A stretch of DNA of 49,663 bases from Azonexaceae bacterium. Its GTDB lineage: Bacteria; Pseudomonadota; Gammaproteobacteria; Burkholderiales; Rhodocyclaceae. Position 1 is the first letter of the stretch. Each line of letters opens with the position of its first letter. A model generated the notes under the pieces. The model did not search any database and was not told the origin of the DNA. It saw only the letters and a list, made by a program, of their open reading frames with translations. Positions 25,387 through 34,818 of the stretch are shown here, one piece after another. Both the position numbers and the translations under genes were made by a program. The stretch lies in assembly GCA_009469675.1 (NCBI GenBank), contig SSSZ01000040.1:1-49663 (forward strand), in the 5' to 3' direction.

Positions 25387-26553
25387 GGAACCCCGGGGGT
25401 CTCCGCCGTCTTTCGGCTTGCGGTTGCTCCCCGCCACCATCTTGATTTCGTACAGCCGGCACTCCAGGGCGCCGTTGAAGAGGGGGGTCTTGCGGCTGGG
25501 TTTGAGGCCGACGCCCTTGGGCAGGCGGGTGTCGGCGGTGAAGAAGTCGCAGTTCCAGCCGGCCCAGCGCCGTTTGAGGGCGGCGCCGAGTTGGGGGTAG
25601 AGGGCGGCCAGCTCTTCCTCCTCCCCGATGCGTTCGCCGTAGGGCGGGTTGGCGATGAGGATTCCGGATTCGGCCGGCGCCGGGAGTTCGAGGATGTCGG
25701 CGGCAACGACCTGGGCGACGTTGCCCAGGCCGGCTTCCTGCAGATTGCGCCGGGTGGCGCGAACGGCCCGCTCGTCCCGGTCGCTGCCCCAGATGGGCAG
25801 GGCCGTGACCGGCTTGCAGCGGGACTCGGCGGCGCTCCGCAGCTTGGCCCAGGCCCAGGCGTCGAAGCCGGCCAGCTTTTCGAAGGCGAAGCCCCGGCCC
25901 AGGCCCGGCGCCCGGTCGAGGGCCATTTGGGCGGCTTCGAGAAGGAAGGTGCCACTGCCGCACATGGGGTCCACCAGGGGTGTTCCGGGCTGCCAGCCGC
26001 TCAGCTTGAGGATGCCGGCCGCCAGGTTTTCCTTCAAGGGGGCCTCCACCGTGGCCTGGCGCAGGCCCCGCTGCCACAGGGGAGCACCCGAGGTGTCGAG
26101 GTAAAGCGAGCACTCGCTTTCGGTCAGATAGACGTGAATCCGGACATCCGGTTCGCGGGTATCGACATTGGGACGCTCTCCGGCATGGCTGCGGAAGCGG
26201 TCGCAAACCGCGTCCTTGACCCGCAGAGTGACGAAATCGATGGATTTGAGCGGCGACTTGGTGGCCGTGGTGAGAACGCGAATGGTCCGGCTCAAGGCAA
26301 AGCAGTCCGGCCAGCGCTGGGCCAGGGCCAGGCGGTAGATGTCTTCTTCGCGGGTATAGGGGCCCTTGGCGAGAAACCAGAGGACGCGGGTAGCGATGCG
26401 CGATTCGAGATTGGCCCGGTAGCAGACCGGCCAGTCGCCGGCGAACTGGACGCCGCCGGCCACGGCCTGGACGTTGGCGGCGCCAAGGGCGGTCAGTTCT
26501 TCGGCCAGGAGGTTTTCCAGCCCCCGGGGGCTGGTGGCGAAATAGCGATTCAT
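25384..26553 (-). CDS. THUMP-domain class I RNA methyltransferase (RlmL N-terminal type)
   Basis: A 389-residue SAM-dependent RNA methyltransferase. The N-terminal ~155 residues form a ferredoxin-like/THUMP RNA-binding region starting RYFATSPRGLENLLAEEL. The Rossmann methyltransferase follows, with PLVDPMCGSGTFLLEAA (SAM loop) and the catalytic IANPPYGERIG motif typical of N2-guanine methylation. It matches the first half of E. coli RlmL, which makes m2G2445 in 23S rRNA, but lacks the fused RlmK half, as in many betaproteobacteria. The C-terminal ~15 residues are charged and likely disordered. Its ATG overlaps the hemJ stop by one base. Confidence 0.9.
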   Translation of the reverse strand: MNRYFATSPRGLENLLAEELTALGAANVQAVAGGVQFAGDWPVCYRANLESRIATRVLWFLAKGPYTREEDIYRLALAQRWPDCFALSRTIRVLTTATKSPLKSIDFVTLRVKDAVCDRFRSHAGERPNVDTREPDVRIHVYLTESECSLYLDTSGAPLWQRGLRQATVEAPLKENLAAGILKLSGWQPGTPLVDPMCGSGTFLLEAAQMALDRAPGLGRGFAFEKLAGFDAWAWAKLRSAAESRCKPVTALPIWGSDRDERAVRATRRNLQEAGLGNVAQVVAADILELPAPAESGILIANPPYGERIGEEEELAALYPQLGAALKRRWAGWNCDFFTADTRLPKGVGLKPSRKTPLFNGALECRLYEIKMVAGSNRKPKDGGDPRGS

Positions 26554-26969
26554 CAGAAGGGTTTCAAGACGACGAGGAAGACGACGGCAAAGAGCACCAG
26601 CACCGGCATCTCGTTATAGAAGCGGAACCAGACGTGGCTGCGACCGTCGGTTCCGGCGCGAAAGGCCCGGAGCAGCACGCCGCAATGCCAATGGTAGGCG
26701 ACCAGCAGACCGACCAGGGCCAGCTTGGCGTGGAGCCAGCCGCCGGAAAACCCGTAGCCCAGCCAGAGCCACACGCCGAAGGCCAGAGCCAGCCCCCCGA
26801 GGGGCGTCATGAAGCGGTAGAGCTTGCCGGCCATGAGGAGCAGGCGTTCGCGCTCGGCGACGCTGGCGGCCGGAACCATGGCCAGATTGACGTAGATGCG
26901 CGGCAGGTAGAAAAGCCCGGCGAACCAGGCCACGACCAGGGAAATATGAAGGGCTTTGACGACCAGCAT
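26553..26969 (-). CDS. hemJ: HemJ-type protoporphyrinogen IX oxidase
   Basis: HemJ oxidises protoporphyrinogen IX to protoporphyrin IX in the inner membrane in bacteria lacking HemY/HemG. The 138-residue protein has four membrane helices and the family signature VKALHISLVVAWFAGLFYLP, with the conserved His (H8) thought to bind haem. KLYRFMTPLGGLAL, WLHAKLALVGLLVAYHWHCG and RFYNEMPVLVLF continue the match to the UPF0093 family. It overlaps the upstream and downstream genes by one base each (TGATG), so it is in the middle of a three-gene operon. Confidence 0.93.
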   Translation of the reverse strand: MLVVKALHISLVVAWFAGLFYLPRIYVNLAMVPAASVAERERLLLMAGKLYRFMTPLGGLALAFGVWLWLGYGFSGGWLHAKLALVGLLVAYHWHCGVLLRAFRAGTDGRSHVWFRFYNEMPVLVLFAVVFLVVLKPF

Positions 26970-27907
26970 CAGTGGCTTCCTTTCGACGGGGGAAACGCCG
27001 CCGGACGCGCCCGCCCCGGCGCCGGGGCGGCCGGCGGCTGGGAAGCAGCGGCGCGCAGGCCGTCATCGACGGTGGGATAGGCGAGGCGCAGCTTCAGTTC
27101 GCCCCGCAGGCGCCGGTTGCCGATGCGCCGCGATTCGCGCATGAAGGACATCTGCAGCGGCGAGAGCCGCTCGGCCGCCTCGTCCCGCCCCAGACGGGGC
27201 GGCTTGGGCAGGCCGAAGGCGGCGGCGACGCGGTCGAAATACTCGCCCATGGTGAGGTCGCTGTCGTCGACCGCGTTGTAGACGCGGTTGGCGCCGCCCC
27301 GCCGCCAGGCGGCGATGCAGGCGGCGGCCAGATCGTCGGCGTGGATGTGGTTGGTGTAGGGATCGTCGCTTGCCGCCAGGGCAGGCGTTCCGGCCCGCAG
27401 GCGCTCGACCGGCAGGCGCTCGGCGGCATAGATTCCCGGGGCGCGCAGAATCACCAGCCGCACCCCGGTACGCCGCGCAAAGCGGCGCAGCACGACCTCG
27501 GCATCGACGCGGCGGCCGGCCCGGGCGCTCTCGGGATTGAGGCGGCGGGTCTCGTCGATGACGGCCCCGCCGCAATCGCCGTAAACCCCCGTGGTGCTTA
27601 CGTAGACAATGCAGCGTGGTAGACTTTTGCCCTTTGCCAGGGCCGCCACCAGGTGGCGGGTACGGGTGTCGGTCGTGCCCCCGTTGGGCGGCGGCGCCAG
27701 GTGCAGGACGACGTCGGACAAGCCGGCCAGGCGGGCAAGACCGGCCGCCCGGTCGAGATCGCCCGCCACCGGCGTCGCCCCGGCGGCGCGCCAGACGGCG
27801 GCCTGGGAGGGATCGCGCAGCAAGGCATAGACGCGATACCGCCCGACCAGGAAAGGGAGCGTGCGGCGGGCCACATCGCCGCAGCCGACAAGAAGGACTT
27901 TTTGCAC
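26969..27907 (-). CDS. NAD(P)-dependent epimerase/reductase-like protein (extended SDR fold)
   Basis: A 312-residue Rossmann protein of the atypical/extended SDR class. The N-terminal nucleotide fingerprint VLLVGCGDVARR differs from the classic GxxGxxG. VVLHLAPPP, YVSTTGVYGDCGG (catalytic-type Tyr), RLVILRAPGIYAAERLP and NHIHADDLAAACIAAW are typical of nucleoside-diphosphate-sugar epimerase relatives. The exact substrate is unknown. The C terminus is Pro/Ala/Arg-rich. The start is GTG at 27907, just 6 bases after a TAGAAT box, with no Shine-Dalgarno sequence, so the mRNA may be leaderless. It is the first gene of the operon with hemJ and the RNA methyltransferase. Confidence 0.85.
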   Translation of the reverse strand: MQKVLLVGCGDVARRTLPFLVGRYRVYALLRDPSQAAVWRAAGATPVAGDLDRAAGLARLAGLSDVVLHLAPPPNGGTTDTRTRHLVAALAKGKSLPRCIVYVSTTGVYGDCGGAVIDETRRLNPESARAGRRVDAEVVLRRFARRTGVRLVILRAPGIYAAERLPVERLRAGTPALAASDDPYTNHIHADDLAAACIAAWRRGGANRVYNAVDDSDLTMGEYFDRVAAAFGLPKPPRLGRDEAAERLSPLQMSFMRESRRIGNRRLRGELKLRLAYPTVDDGLRAAASQPPAAPAPGRARPAAFPPSKGSH

Positions 27908-27913
27908 CGCGGC

Positions 27914-27919
27914 ATTCTA
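27914..27919 (-). promoter_or_regulatory. -10 box (TAGAAT) of the epimerase-hemJ operon
   Basis: On the minus strand TAGAAT is followed by six bases (GCCGCG) and then the GTG start at 27907, so the transcript would begin at the start codon. The -35 region is weak. This mirrors the arrangement before algH and the AEC permease gene. Confidence 0.55.
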
Positions 27920-27940
27920 GCCGACAACGAAGGGGAACAG

Positions 27941-28951
27941 ATGAGCTACCGGATCACCGTCTTGCCGAGCGGCCAGACTTTCGAGGCTGCCGCCGATGAA
28001 ACCATCCTCGACGCAGCGCTGCACCACGGCCTGACCCTGCCCTACGGCTGCCGCGACGGCGCCTGCGGCGCCTGCAAGGGCAAGATCCTCGACGGCACGG
28101 TGGACTACGGCAAAGCCCAGGCCCTGACCGACGCCGACAAGGCCGCCGGGCTGGCGCTTTTTTGCTGCGCCAAGCCGACCGCCGACCTCAGCCTGGAGTG
28201 CAAGGAGGTCCGCGCCGCCAACGAAATCCCGGTCAAGACCCTGCCCGCCCGCATCGAAAAGCTCGAACGGCGCGCCGCCGACGTCATCGAACTCCACCTG
28301 CGGCTGCCCGCCACCGACCGCCTCCAGTTCCTCGCCGGGCAATACGTCGATATTCTCTTGAAGGACGGCAAGCGGCGCAGCTTCTCGATGGCCAACGCCC
28401 CCCACGACGACACCTTCATCCAACTCCACATCCGACACGTTCCCGGCGGCCTGTTCACCGACCAGGTCTTCAACAGCCTCAAGGTCCGCGACATCCTGCG
28501 CCTCAACGGCCCCCACGGCAGCTTCTACCTGCGGGAAAAGTTGGCCAAGCCGATGGTCCTGGTGGCCGGCGGCACCGGCTTCGCCCCCATCAAATCCCTG
28601 GTCGAACACGCCCTCTACGAAGGCTCCACCCGGCCCATGACGATCTACTGGGGCGCCCGCGCCAAGGCCGACCTCTACCTGCCGGATCTGCCCGCGCAAT
28701 GGGCCGCCGCCCACCCCCACATCCGCTACGTGCCGGTCCTTTCCGAACCGGCCGCGGGTGACGCCTGGAGCGGCCGCACCGGCCTCGTGCACCAGGCCGT
28801 GATGGCGGATTTTCCCGATCTTTCCGGGCACGAGGTCTATGCCTGCGGCGCCCCCGCCATGATCGAAGCGGCCAAGCGCGATTTCACCGGCCTCTGCCGC
28901 CTGCCCGAAGACGCCTACTACGCCGACTCCTTCACCTACTCGGCCAGCTGA
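27941..28951 (+). CDS. 2Fe-2S/FAD/NAD(P)H oxidoreductase (AscD-like CDP-6-deoxy-glucoseen reductase family)
   Basis: A 336-residue electron-transfer enzyme. The N terminus is a plant-type [2Fe-2S] ferredoxin domain: CRDGACGAC gives three ligand cysteines and FCCAKP the fourth. An FNR-like reductase follows, with RRSFSMAN for FAD, the VPGGLFTDQVF loop, GGTGFAPIKSLVEHAL for NAD(P)H, and the closing VYACGAPAMIEAAKRDF. Proteins of this layout include CDP-6-deoxy-delta-3,4-glucoseen reductase and oxygenase reductases. In betaproteobacteria this chromosomal form usually has no known partner. AGGGGAA lies 5 bases before the ATG at 27941. It is divergent from the epimerase-hemJ operon and ends 12 bases from the convergent neighbour. 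Confidence 0.9.
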   Translation: MSYRITVLPSGQTFEAAADETILDAALHHGLTLPYGCRDGACGACKGKILDGTVDYGKAQALTDADKAAGLALFCCAKPTADLSLECKEVRAANEIPVKTLPARIEKLERRAADVIELHLRLPATDRLQFLAGQYVDILLKDGKRRSFSMANAPHDDTFIQLHIRHVPGGLFTDQVFNSLKVRDILRLNGPHGSFYLREKLAKPMVLVAGGTGFAPIKSLVEHALYEGSTRPMTIYWGARAKADLYLPDLPAQWAAAHPHIRYVPVLSEPAAGDAWSGRTGLVHQAVMADFPDLSGHEVYACGAPAMIEAAKRDFTGLCRLPEDAYYADSFTYSAS

Positions 28952-28963
28952 AGGCGGCGGCGC

Positions 28964-29593
28964 TCAGCGCTGCCAGGCGCACCCCTTGAGGCTTTCGCCG
29001 TTGACATTCACCGTCGCCGACCAGCCGAAAACCGCGTCCGCCGCCGACTTGTCGCGGCAGACGCCGCGCTCAATGCGCAAGGCCAGCTGATTGGCCTCCC
29101 GGCTGGTTTCGTAGGTCGTCACGCCGCCTTCGGTCTTCACCGCGCCGAAGGCGAACTTGGCGTCGGGCTTGCCCGGCCGCTTGACCACCAGATGTTCGCC
29201 GCCGGCGGCCAGGGTCCACCCCGGCTCGCCGCTCGCCCGCCAGGCCTCGTCAGGCCCGCCGGAAGGCTGGCAACGGCCGTCGGCGCGGGCGAAATTGAGA
29301 CCCGACGCCTTGAGGGCGATGCCTTCGAGGACGCCGAACAACTCGACGTAAAGCTTCTTGCCCGCCTCCAGGCCAACACTCTTGAGGGCGCCCGTCACCG
29401 CGGCGCCGCTCGACACGTCGTCGACGACGGCGTAGCTGCGGTCCCGGCAGGGGGCGAAAACCAGCTTGTCGCCCTGCTTCATGAGCAGCCCGGTGGCCAG
29501 CTTGGGCGTCGTGTCGACCGGCTTGGCTTCTTCGGCGACGGCGCCAAAAGCAAGCACCGCCAGGATGGTCAAGGCAGCAAATTGGGCTTTCAT
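28964..29593 (-). CDS. Secreted protein with a COG3650-like C-terminal domain
   Basis: A 209-residue protein with a signal peptide (MKAQFAALTILAVLAFGAVA, cleavage near residue 20) and no lipobox. The second half (AWRASGEPGWTLAAGG, then GVCRDKSAADAVFGWSATVNVNG, SLKGCA) resembles the COG3650/HslJ-like beta-sheet domain found in periplasmic stress and copper-response lipoproteins, where C-R-D and K-G-C are conserved. The first half (APCRDRSYAVVDD) has paired cysteines. The function is unknown. GGAGAA precedes the ATG. It stands alone between convergent and downstream genes. Confidence 0.75.
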   Translation of the reverse strand: MKAQFAALTILAVLAFGAVAEEAKPVDTTPKLATGLLMKQGDKLVFAPCRDRSYAVVDDVSSGAAVTGALKSVGLEAGKKLYVELFGVLEGIALKASGLNFARADGRCQPSGGPDEAWRASGEPGWTLAAGGEHLVVKRPGKPDAKFAFGAVKTEGGVTTYETSREANQLALRIERGVCRDKSAADAVFGWSATVNVNGESLKGCAWQR

Positions 29594-29754
29594 GATTCTC
29601 CGCGGACTAGGAAAAAAGAAACGGCGGCCATTGTCTCGCGAAACCGGGCGGCGGGGTTTGATGCAGTTGGAAAAACCTCATCTTGGCGACCCTACCGCAC
29701 CCGGCGATCGCTCCCGCTCCCGATAGGAATCCATCGACTTCCCCTCCGGGCCGC

Positions 29755-30451
<697 letters not shown>

Positions 30452-30459
<8 letters not shown>

Positions 30460-31222
30460 CGGAACCTCCCAGATAGGCTTCGATGACGCGGCTGTCCTTT
30501 TGCACCACGGCGGGCACGTCTTCGCAGATTTTTTCGCCGTAGTCGAGAACCGCCACCCGGTCGCACAGGCCCATGACGAGCTTGACGTCGTGTTCGATGA
30601 GAAGAATGGTCGTGCCGTCGCGGCGGATGCCTTCGATGAGGAGCCGCAGCTCTTCGGTTTCGGTGGCGTTCATGCCGGCGGCCGGCTCGTCGAGGCAGAG
30701 GAGCTGGGGTTCGGTGGCCAGGGCGCGGGCGATCTCCAGACGGCGCTGGTCGCCGTAGGAAAGGTTCTTGGCGAGGTCGTCGGCGCGGTCGGCGATGCCG
30801 ACGTAGTGGAGGAGTTCGGCGGCCCGCCGGCGGATCGCCGCCTCTTCGGCGCGGGTACGGGCGTCGCGGAACATGGCGCCGAAAACACCGGCGCCGGTGC
30901 GGACATGGCGCCCGACCATGACGTTTTCGACGGCCGACATGTTGCCGAACAGGCGGATGTTCTGGAAGGTGCGGGCAATTCCCCGTTCGGCCGCCTGGTG
31001 AGGGGCATCGGCTTTGAGGGGCCGGCCGGCGAAGTCGAAGGCGCCGCCGTCGGGAACATAAAGGCCAGTGAGGCAGTTGAAGAAGGTGGTCTTGCCGGCG
31101 CCGTTCGGGCCGATCAGGCCATAGACCTCGCCCAGGCCGATGGTCAGCGAAACGTCGCGCAGGGCCTTGACCCCGCCGAAATGTTTGCCGACGCCGGCGG
31201 CCCGTAGCAGAACTTCGGCCAT
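30452..31222 (-). CDS. livG: Branched-chain amino acid-type ABC transporter ATPase LivG
   Basis: A 256-residue ABC ATPase of the LivG branch. It shows Walker A GPNGAGKTTFFNCLTG, the family-specific ARTFQNIRLFGNMSAVENVMVG, the signature LSYGDQRRLEIARALA, and Walker B LLCLDEPAAGMNATE. LivG proteins carry a C-terminal VxxAYLG motif, seen here as VIEAYLGG. The ATG at 31222 overlaps the livM stop by one base (TGATG); the longer frame upstream is out-of-phase sequence of livM. Confidence 0.95.
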
Positions 31223-32292
31223 CAGAGCTTCTCCGCCCTGGTTTCGGCCAGTTCGCGGCGGCGTTCGGGCGAAGGCCAGAGCCCGGCTGGCTTCCAGCGC
31301 ATGACGAGAACGAGGGCAAGGCCGAAAATCAGCATACGCAGACTTTCCGGGTCCACCAGCACCTTGCCGAAAACCACCTGCTGGATCGGCCCGACGCCGT
31401 ACCGCAGCACCTCCGGCAGGACGGTGAGCAAGACGGCGCCGAGGATGACCCCGGGAATGTGCCCCATGCCGCCCAGCACCACCATGGCCAGCACCATGAC
31501 CGATTCGATGAGGGAAAAGCTCTCCGGCGAGACGAAGCCCTGCATGGCCGAGAAGATGCCCCCGGCGATGCCGCCGAAGCTGGCCCCCATGGCGAAGGCC
31601 AGGAGCTTGATGTTGCGGGTGTTGATGCCGATCGCCTTGGCCGCGATCTCGTCTTCGCGGATGGCCTGCCAGGCCCGCCCGATGCGGGAATGCTGCAGGC
31701 GCAGGTTGATGACGATGACGAGGAGCGCAAGGGCGACCAGGAAGAAGTAATACTTCTGCGGCCCGCTGACGGTGAGGCCGAAAATCTGGCTGGCGGCGCT
31801 GAACTTGAAGCCGCCGACGGCGATGGGGTCGATCAGGGTGACGCCCTGGGCGCCGTTGGTGATATTGACCGGGGCGTTGAGGTTGTTGAGGAAGATGCGG
31901 ATGATTTCGCCGAAGCCGAGGGTGACGATGGCCAGGTAGTCGCCCCGCAGCTTGAGGGTGGGCGAACCGAGAGCGACGCCAAAGCCGCAGGCGAGCACGG
32001 CGCCGATCGGGAGGATGGCCCAGAAAGGCAGGTGCAGCCCGAAATGGGGGCTGGCGAGCAGGGCATAGACGTAGGCCCCGACGGCGTAGAAGGCGATGTA
32101 ACCGAGGTCGAGGAGGCCGGCGAAGCCGACCACGATGTTGAGGCCGAGGGCCAGAAAGACGTAGAGGATGGCGAAATTGACGATGCGCACCCAGGCCTGG
32201 CCGCCCAGGGCAGCGACAAAGGGCAGCGCCACCAGGACCGCGGCGATGAGGGCCAGGCCCAAAGCCGACCGGGGATTGAGCCACTTAGCCAC
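31222..32292 (-). CDS. livM: Branched-chain amino acid-type ABC transporter permease LivM
   Basis: A 356-residue inner-membrane permease. Family landmarks are ALGLNIVVGFAGLLDLGYIAFYAVGAY, the LRGDYLAIVTLGFGEIIRI motif, and NTRNIKLLAFAMGASFGGIAGGIF, where E and G residues contact the ATPase. About ten membrane helices are expected. The start is GTG at 32292, with the strong site GGGAGGGGC just upstream. It follows livH after 42 bases. The C-terminal ~25 residues are charged and cytoplasmic. Confidence 0.94.
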   Translation of the reverse strand: MAKWLNPRSALGLALIAAVLVALPFVAALGGQAWVRIVNFAILYVFLALGLNIVVGFAGLLDLGYIAFYAVGAYVYALLASPHFGLHLPFWAILPIGAVLACGFGVALGSPTLKLRGDYLAIVTLGFGEIIRIFLNNLNAPVNITNGAQGVTLIDPIAVGGFKFSAASQIFGLTVSGPQKYYFFLVALALLVIVINLRLQHSRIGRAWQAIREDEIAAKAIGINTRNIKLLAFAMGASFGGIAGGIFSAMQGFVSPESFSLIESVMVLAMVVLGGMGHIPGVILGAVLLTVLPEVLRYGVGPIQQVVFGKVLVDPESLRMLIFGLALVLVMRWKPAGLWPSPERRRELAETRAEKL

Positions 32293-32334
32293 GGTGCCCC
32301 TCCCGGCCCGGGCGGCACTGCCGGGAAAAATGCG

Positions 32335-33258
32335 TCATGCCCGGTCCCCCGTCTTTTCGCCGAACAGGCCGGACGGGCGGAACATCAGCACGCCGATCAG
32401 CACGATGAAGGCGAAGATGTCCTGGTAGTGGCTGCCCAGGAAGCCGCCGGTAAGATCGCCGATGTAGCCCGCGCCGAGGGCCTCGATGATGCCGAGGAGA
32501 ACCCCCCCGGCCATGGCGCCGGCGAGATTGCCGATACCCCCGAGGACGGCGGCGGTGAAGGCCTTCAAACCGAGCATGAAGCCCATCTGGTAGTGGGCGA
32601 TTTCGTAGTAGGAACCGACCATCACCCCGGCCACCGCGCCGAGGGCCGAGCCGATGACGAAGGCGGCGGCGATCACCCGGTTGACGTTGACTCCCATCAG
32701 GCTCGCCACCTGCGGATTCTGGGAAGTCGCCCGCATGGCCATGCCGAGGCGGGTGCGGTAGATGAGGACGAGGAGGCCGGCCATGGTCAGCGCCGAAACC
32801 AGGACGATCATGACCTGGACGGCGGTGAAACTGGCCCCGGCGAATTCGAACTGGGCCTTCGGGGCGATCGCCGGGAAAGTCAGGTAGTTGCGCCCCCAGA
32901 CGAGCATCGCCACGTTCTGCAGCACGATGGACATGCCGATGGCGGTAATCAGGGGGGTGAGCCGCGGCGCGTTGCGCAAGGGGCGGTAGGCGATGCGCTC
33001 CAGCCCCCAGCCCAGGGCCATACACACCGCCACCGCCGCCAGCAGGCCGGCGCCCCCGGCCAGGGCGACGGGCAGCCCCAGTTTGAGCAGCAGCCCCGCC
33101 ACCGAAATGGTGACCAGGGTGCCGATCATCACCACTTCGCCGTGGGCGAAGTTGATGAGGCCCATGATGCCATAGACCATGGTGTAGCCGAGGGCGACCA
33201 GGGCGTAGATGCTGCCCTGGACAAGACCGTTGATGAGTTGCTGGAGGAGGATTTCCAT
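32335..33258 (-). CDS. livH: Branched-chain amino acid-type ABC transporter permease LivH
   Basis: A 307-residue inner-membrane permease. It opens LLQQLINGLVQGSIYALVALGYTMVYGIMGLINFAHGE in the pattern of all LivH proteins, and has GMSIVLQNVAMLVWG, RTRLGMAMRATSQNP (ATPase-coupling loop) and FTAAVLGGIGNLAGAMAGG. The ATG at 33258 is chosen although its ribosome site is poor, because upstream in-frame sequence reads through the spacer after livK. It lies 69 bases downstream of livK. Confidence 0.94.
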   Translation of the reverse strand: MEILLQQLINGLVQGSIYALVALGYTMVYGIMGLINFAHGEVVMIGTLVTISVAGLLLKLGLPVALAGGAGLLAAVAVCMALGWGLERIAYRPLRNAPRLTPLITAIGMSIVLQNVAMLVWGRNYLTFPAIAPKAQFEFAGASFTAVQVMIVLVSALTMAGLLVLIYRTRLGMAMRATSQNPQVASLMGVNVNRVIAAAFVIGSALGAVAGVMVGSYYEIAHYQMGFMLGLKAFTAAVLGGIGNLAGAMAGGVLLGIIEALGAGYIGDLTGGFLGSHYQDIFAFIVLIGVLMFRPSGLFGEKTGDRA

Positions 33259-33327
33259 GCCGCGGGCGGGGAGCGAGGATAGGGAAACGGCGCCTTGCGG
33301 CGCCGTTCCTGCCACCTCGAAAGAGGC

Positions 33328-34749
33328 TTACTTCTTGTCGACCGCCGCTTTGGCGGCGTCGGCCGCCCCCTTGACGGCCTCGGCGCCCGACTTGACGCCT
33401 TCCTTGGCCGCTTCGGCACCCGCCTTGACCGCCTCGGCGCCGGCCTTCACGCCTTCCTTGGCGACTTCCTTGGCCGCCTCGCCGACCGCCTTGGCGGCTT
33501 CCTTGACCTCGGCCACGGCTTCCTTGACTTCGGCCTTGGCGGTCGCCACGGCGCCGCCGCCCAGGGTTTCGACGTAGTCGAGCTTGCCACCCTTGTACTG
33601 GTAGAGCGAAATGGCGCCGCTCTTCAGGTCGCCCTTCTCGTCGAATTCGATGAGGGCGGTGACGCCGTCGTGTTTGGTCTTGCCGACTTCGGGCAGGTAC
33701 TTGGCCGGTTCGACGGAGTTGGCACGCTTCATGGCCTCGGCCATGACCATCACGGCATCGTAGAGGTAGGGCGCGTAGAGTTGGATCTCGGCATTGAACT
33801 TCTTGCTGAAGGCTTCCTTGAAGCCCGGCCCCTTGGCCAGCTTCTCCAGGGGCATGCCCGGCAGGGAGCAGAAATTGCCTTCCGAGGCGTCGCCGCCCAG
33901 CTTCATGAATTCCGGCGTACACACGCCGTCGCCGCCGAGGAACCTGGCCTTGATGCCGAGTTCCTTCATCTGCTTGACCATGGGGCCGCCCTGGGCGTCC
34001 ATGCCGCCGTAGAAGACGAGGTCGGCCTTGGTCGATTTGATCTTGGTCAGAATGGCCTTGAAGTCGGTGGCCTTGTCGTTGGTGTATTCGCTCGCCACCA
34101 CCTTGAGGCCCGCCGCTTCGGCGGATTTGCGGAATTCGTCGGCCAGCCCCTGGCCGTAAGCGGTGCGGTCGTCGACGATGGCCACCGTCTTGACCCCTTG
34201 CTTGCTGGCGAATTCGCCCAGCGCCTTGCCCTGCTGCACGTCGTTGGCCATGACCCGGAAGGCGGTGGCGAAGCCTTGCTGGGTGTACTTGGGATTGGTG
34301 GCGGAACCGGAAATCTGGGGAATGCCCGCGTCGGCGTACAGCTTGGAGGCGGGGATGGTGGTTCCCGAATTGAGGTGGCCGATGACGCCGTTGACCTTGG
34401 CGTCGATCAGCTTCTGGGCGACGATGGTGCCCTGCTTGGGATCGGCCTGGTCGTCTTCGCCGAGCAGTTCGAACTTGACCTTGGCGCCGCCGATTTCCAG
34501 CCCCTTGGCGTTGAGGTCTTCGATCGCCAGGCGGGCGCCGTTCTCGTTGTCCTTGCCGAGGTGGGCCTGGGGTCCGGTCATCGGCGCCGCGTGGCCGATC
34601 TTGACCGTAATCTCGGGCTTGGCGGCCGGCGCCGGGGCAGCGGCGGGAGCGGCGGCCTTGGGTTCTTCCTTCTGGCCGCAGGCAGTCAGGGCGAAGGCCG
34701 AGCAGACGGCAAGGGCGGAAAGCGACAGCTTGAGGGGAACAAATCGCAT
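33328..34749 (-). CDS. livK: Liv-type substrate-binding lipoprotein with a repetitive helical C-terminal tail
   Basis: A periplasmic type I binding protein for the HAAT importer encoded downstream; ligands in the family are branched-chain or aromatic amino acids, amides or aromatic acids. The 473-residue precursor has a signal peptide and lipobox LTAC (Cys24), followed by an Ala/Pro linker. The binding fold (about 45-398) shows IGHAAPMTGPQAHLGKD, LLGEDDQADPKQG, VIGHLNSGTTIPAS, YADAGIPQISGSATNP and DDRTAYGQGLADEF. Residues 400-473 are extra: Ala/Lys/Glu/Val/Gly only, with two adjoining 18-residue units beginning AKEGVK. ATG 34749 has CAGGAG upstream. Usual family members end near residue 398. 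Confidence 0.92.
   Translation of the reverse strand: MRFVPLKLSLSALAVCSAFALTACGQKEEPKAAAPAAAPAPAAKPEITVKIGHAAPMTGPQAHLGKDNENGARLAIEDLNAKGLEIGGAKVKFELLGEDDQADPKQGTIVAQKLIDAKVNGVIGHLNSGTTIPASKLYADAGIPQISGSATNPKYTQQGFATAFRVMANDVQQGKALGEFASKQGVKTVAIVDDRTAYGQGLADEFRKSAEAAGLKVVASEYTNDKATDFKAILTKIKSTKADLVFYGGMDAQGGPMVKQMKELGIKARFLGGDGVCTPEFMKLGGDASEGNFCSLPGMPLEKLAKGPGFKEAFSKKFNAEIQLYAPYLYDAVMVMAEAMKRANSVEPAKYLPEVGKTKHDGVTALIEFDEKGDLKSGAISLYQYKGGKLDYVETLGGGAVATAKAEVKEAVAEVKEAAKAVGEAAKEVAKEGVKAGAEAVKAGAEAAKEGVKSGAEAVKGAADAAKAAVDKK
33355..33462 (-). repeat. Two tandem 54-bp units encoding the livK tail
   Basis: Units 33409-33462 (first in the protein) and 33355-33408 (second) each encode 18 residues of the form AKEGVK(A/S)GAEAVK(A/G)(G/A)A(E/D)A. 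CGCCTTCCTTGGC-type sequence ends each unit on the plus strand exactly 54 bases apart. The preceding residues are looser versions of the same pattern. Confidence 0.75.
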
Positions 34750-34789
34750 ACGGGACACTCCTGAGCAATCGAGTAGGGATAAGCTGGCG

Positions 34790-34818
34790 ATTCTCGCCAT
34801 GGGGCGGTGAACTGTCAA
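34790..34818 (-). promoter_or_regulatory. livK promoter
   Basis: On the minus strand TTGACA (34813-34818) and GAGAAT (34790-34795) are separated by 17 bases: a perfect -35 and a fair -10. The predicted start lies ~35 bases before the livK ATG. The palindrome CTGTCAATGACAG (34812-34824) covers the -35 and is a candidate operator. Confidence 0.65.

Noticed and set aside
32285-34768. An 827-codon open frame opposite or beside livH/livK frames on the minus strand
   Set aside because: Composition is low-complexity Arg/Gly/Pro and no domain is visible; it is a shadow of livH and livK.
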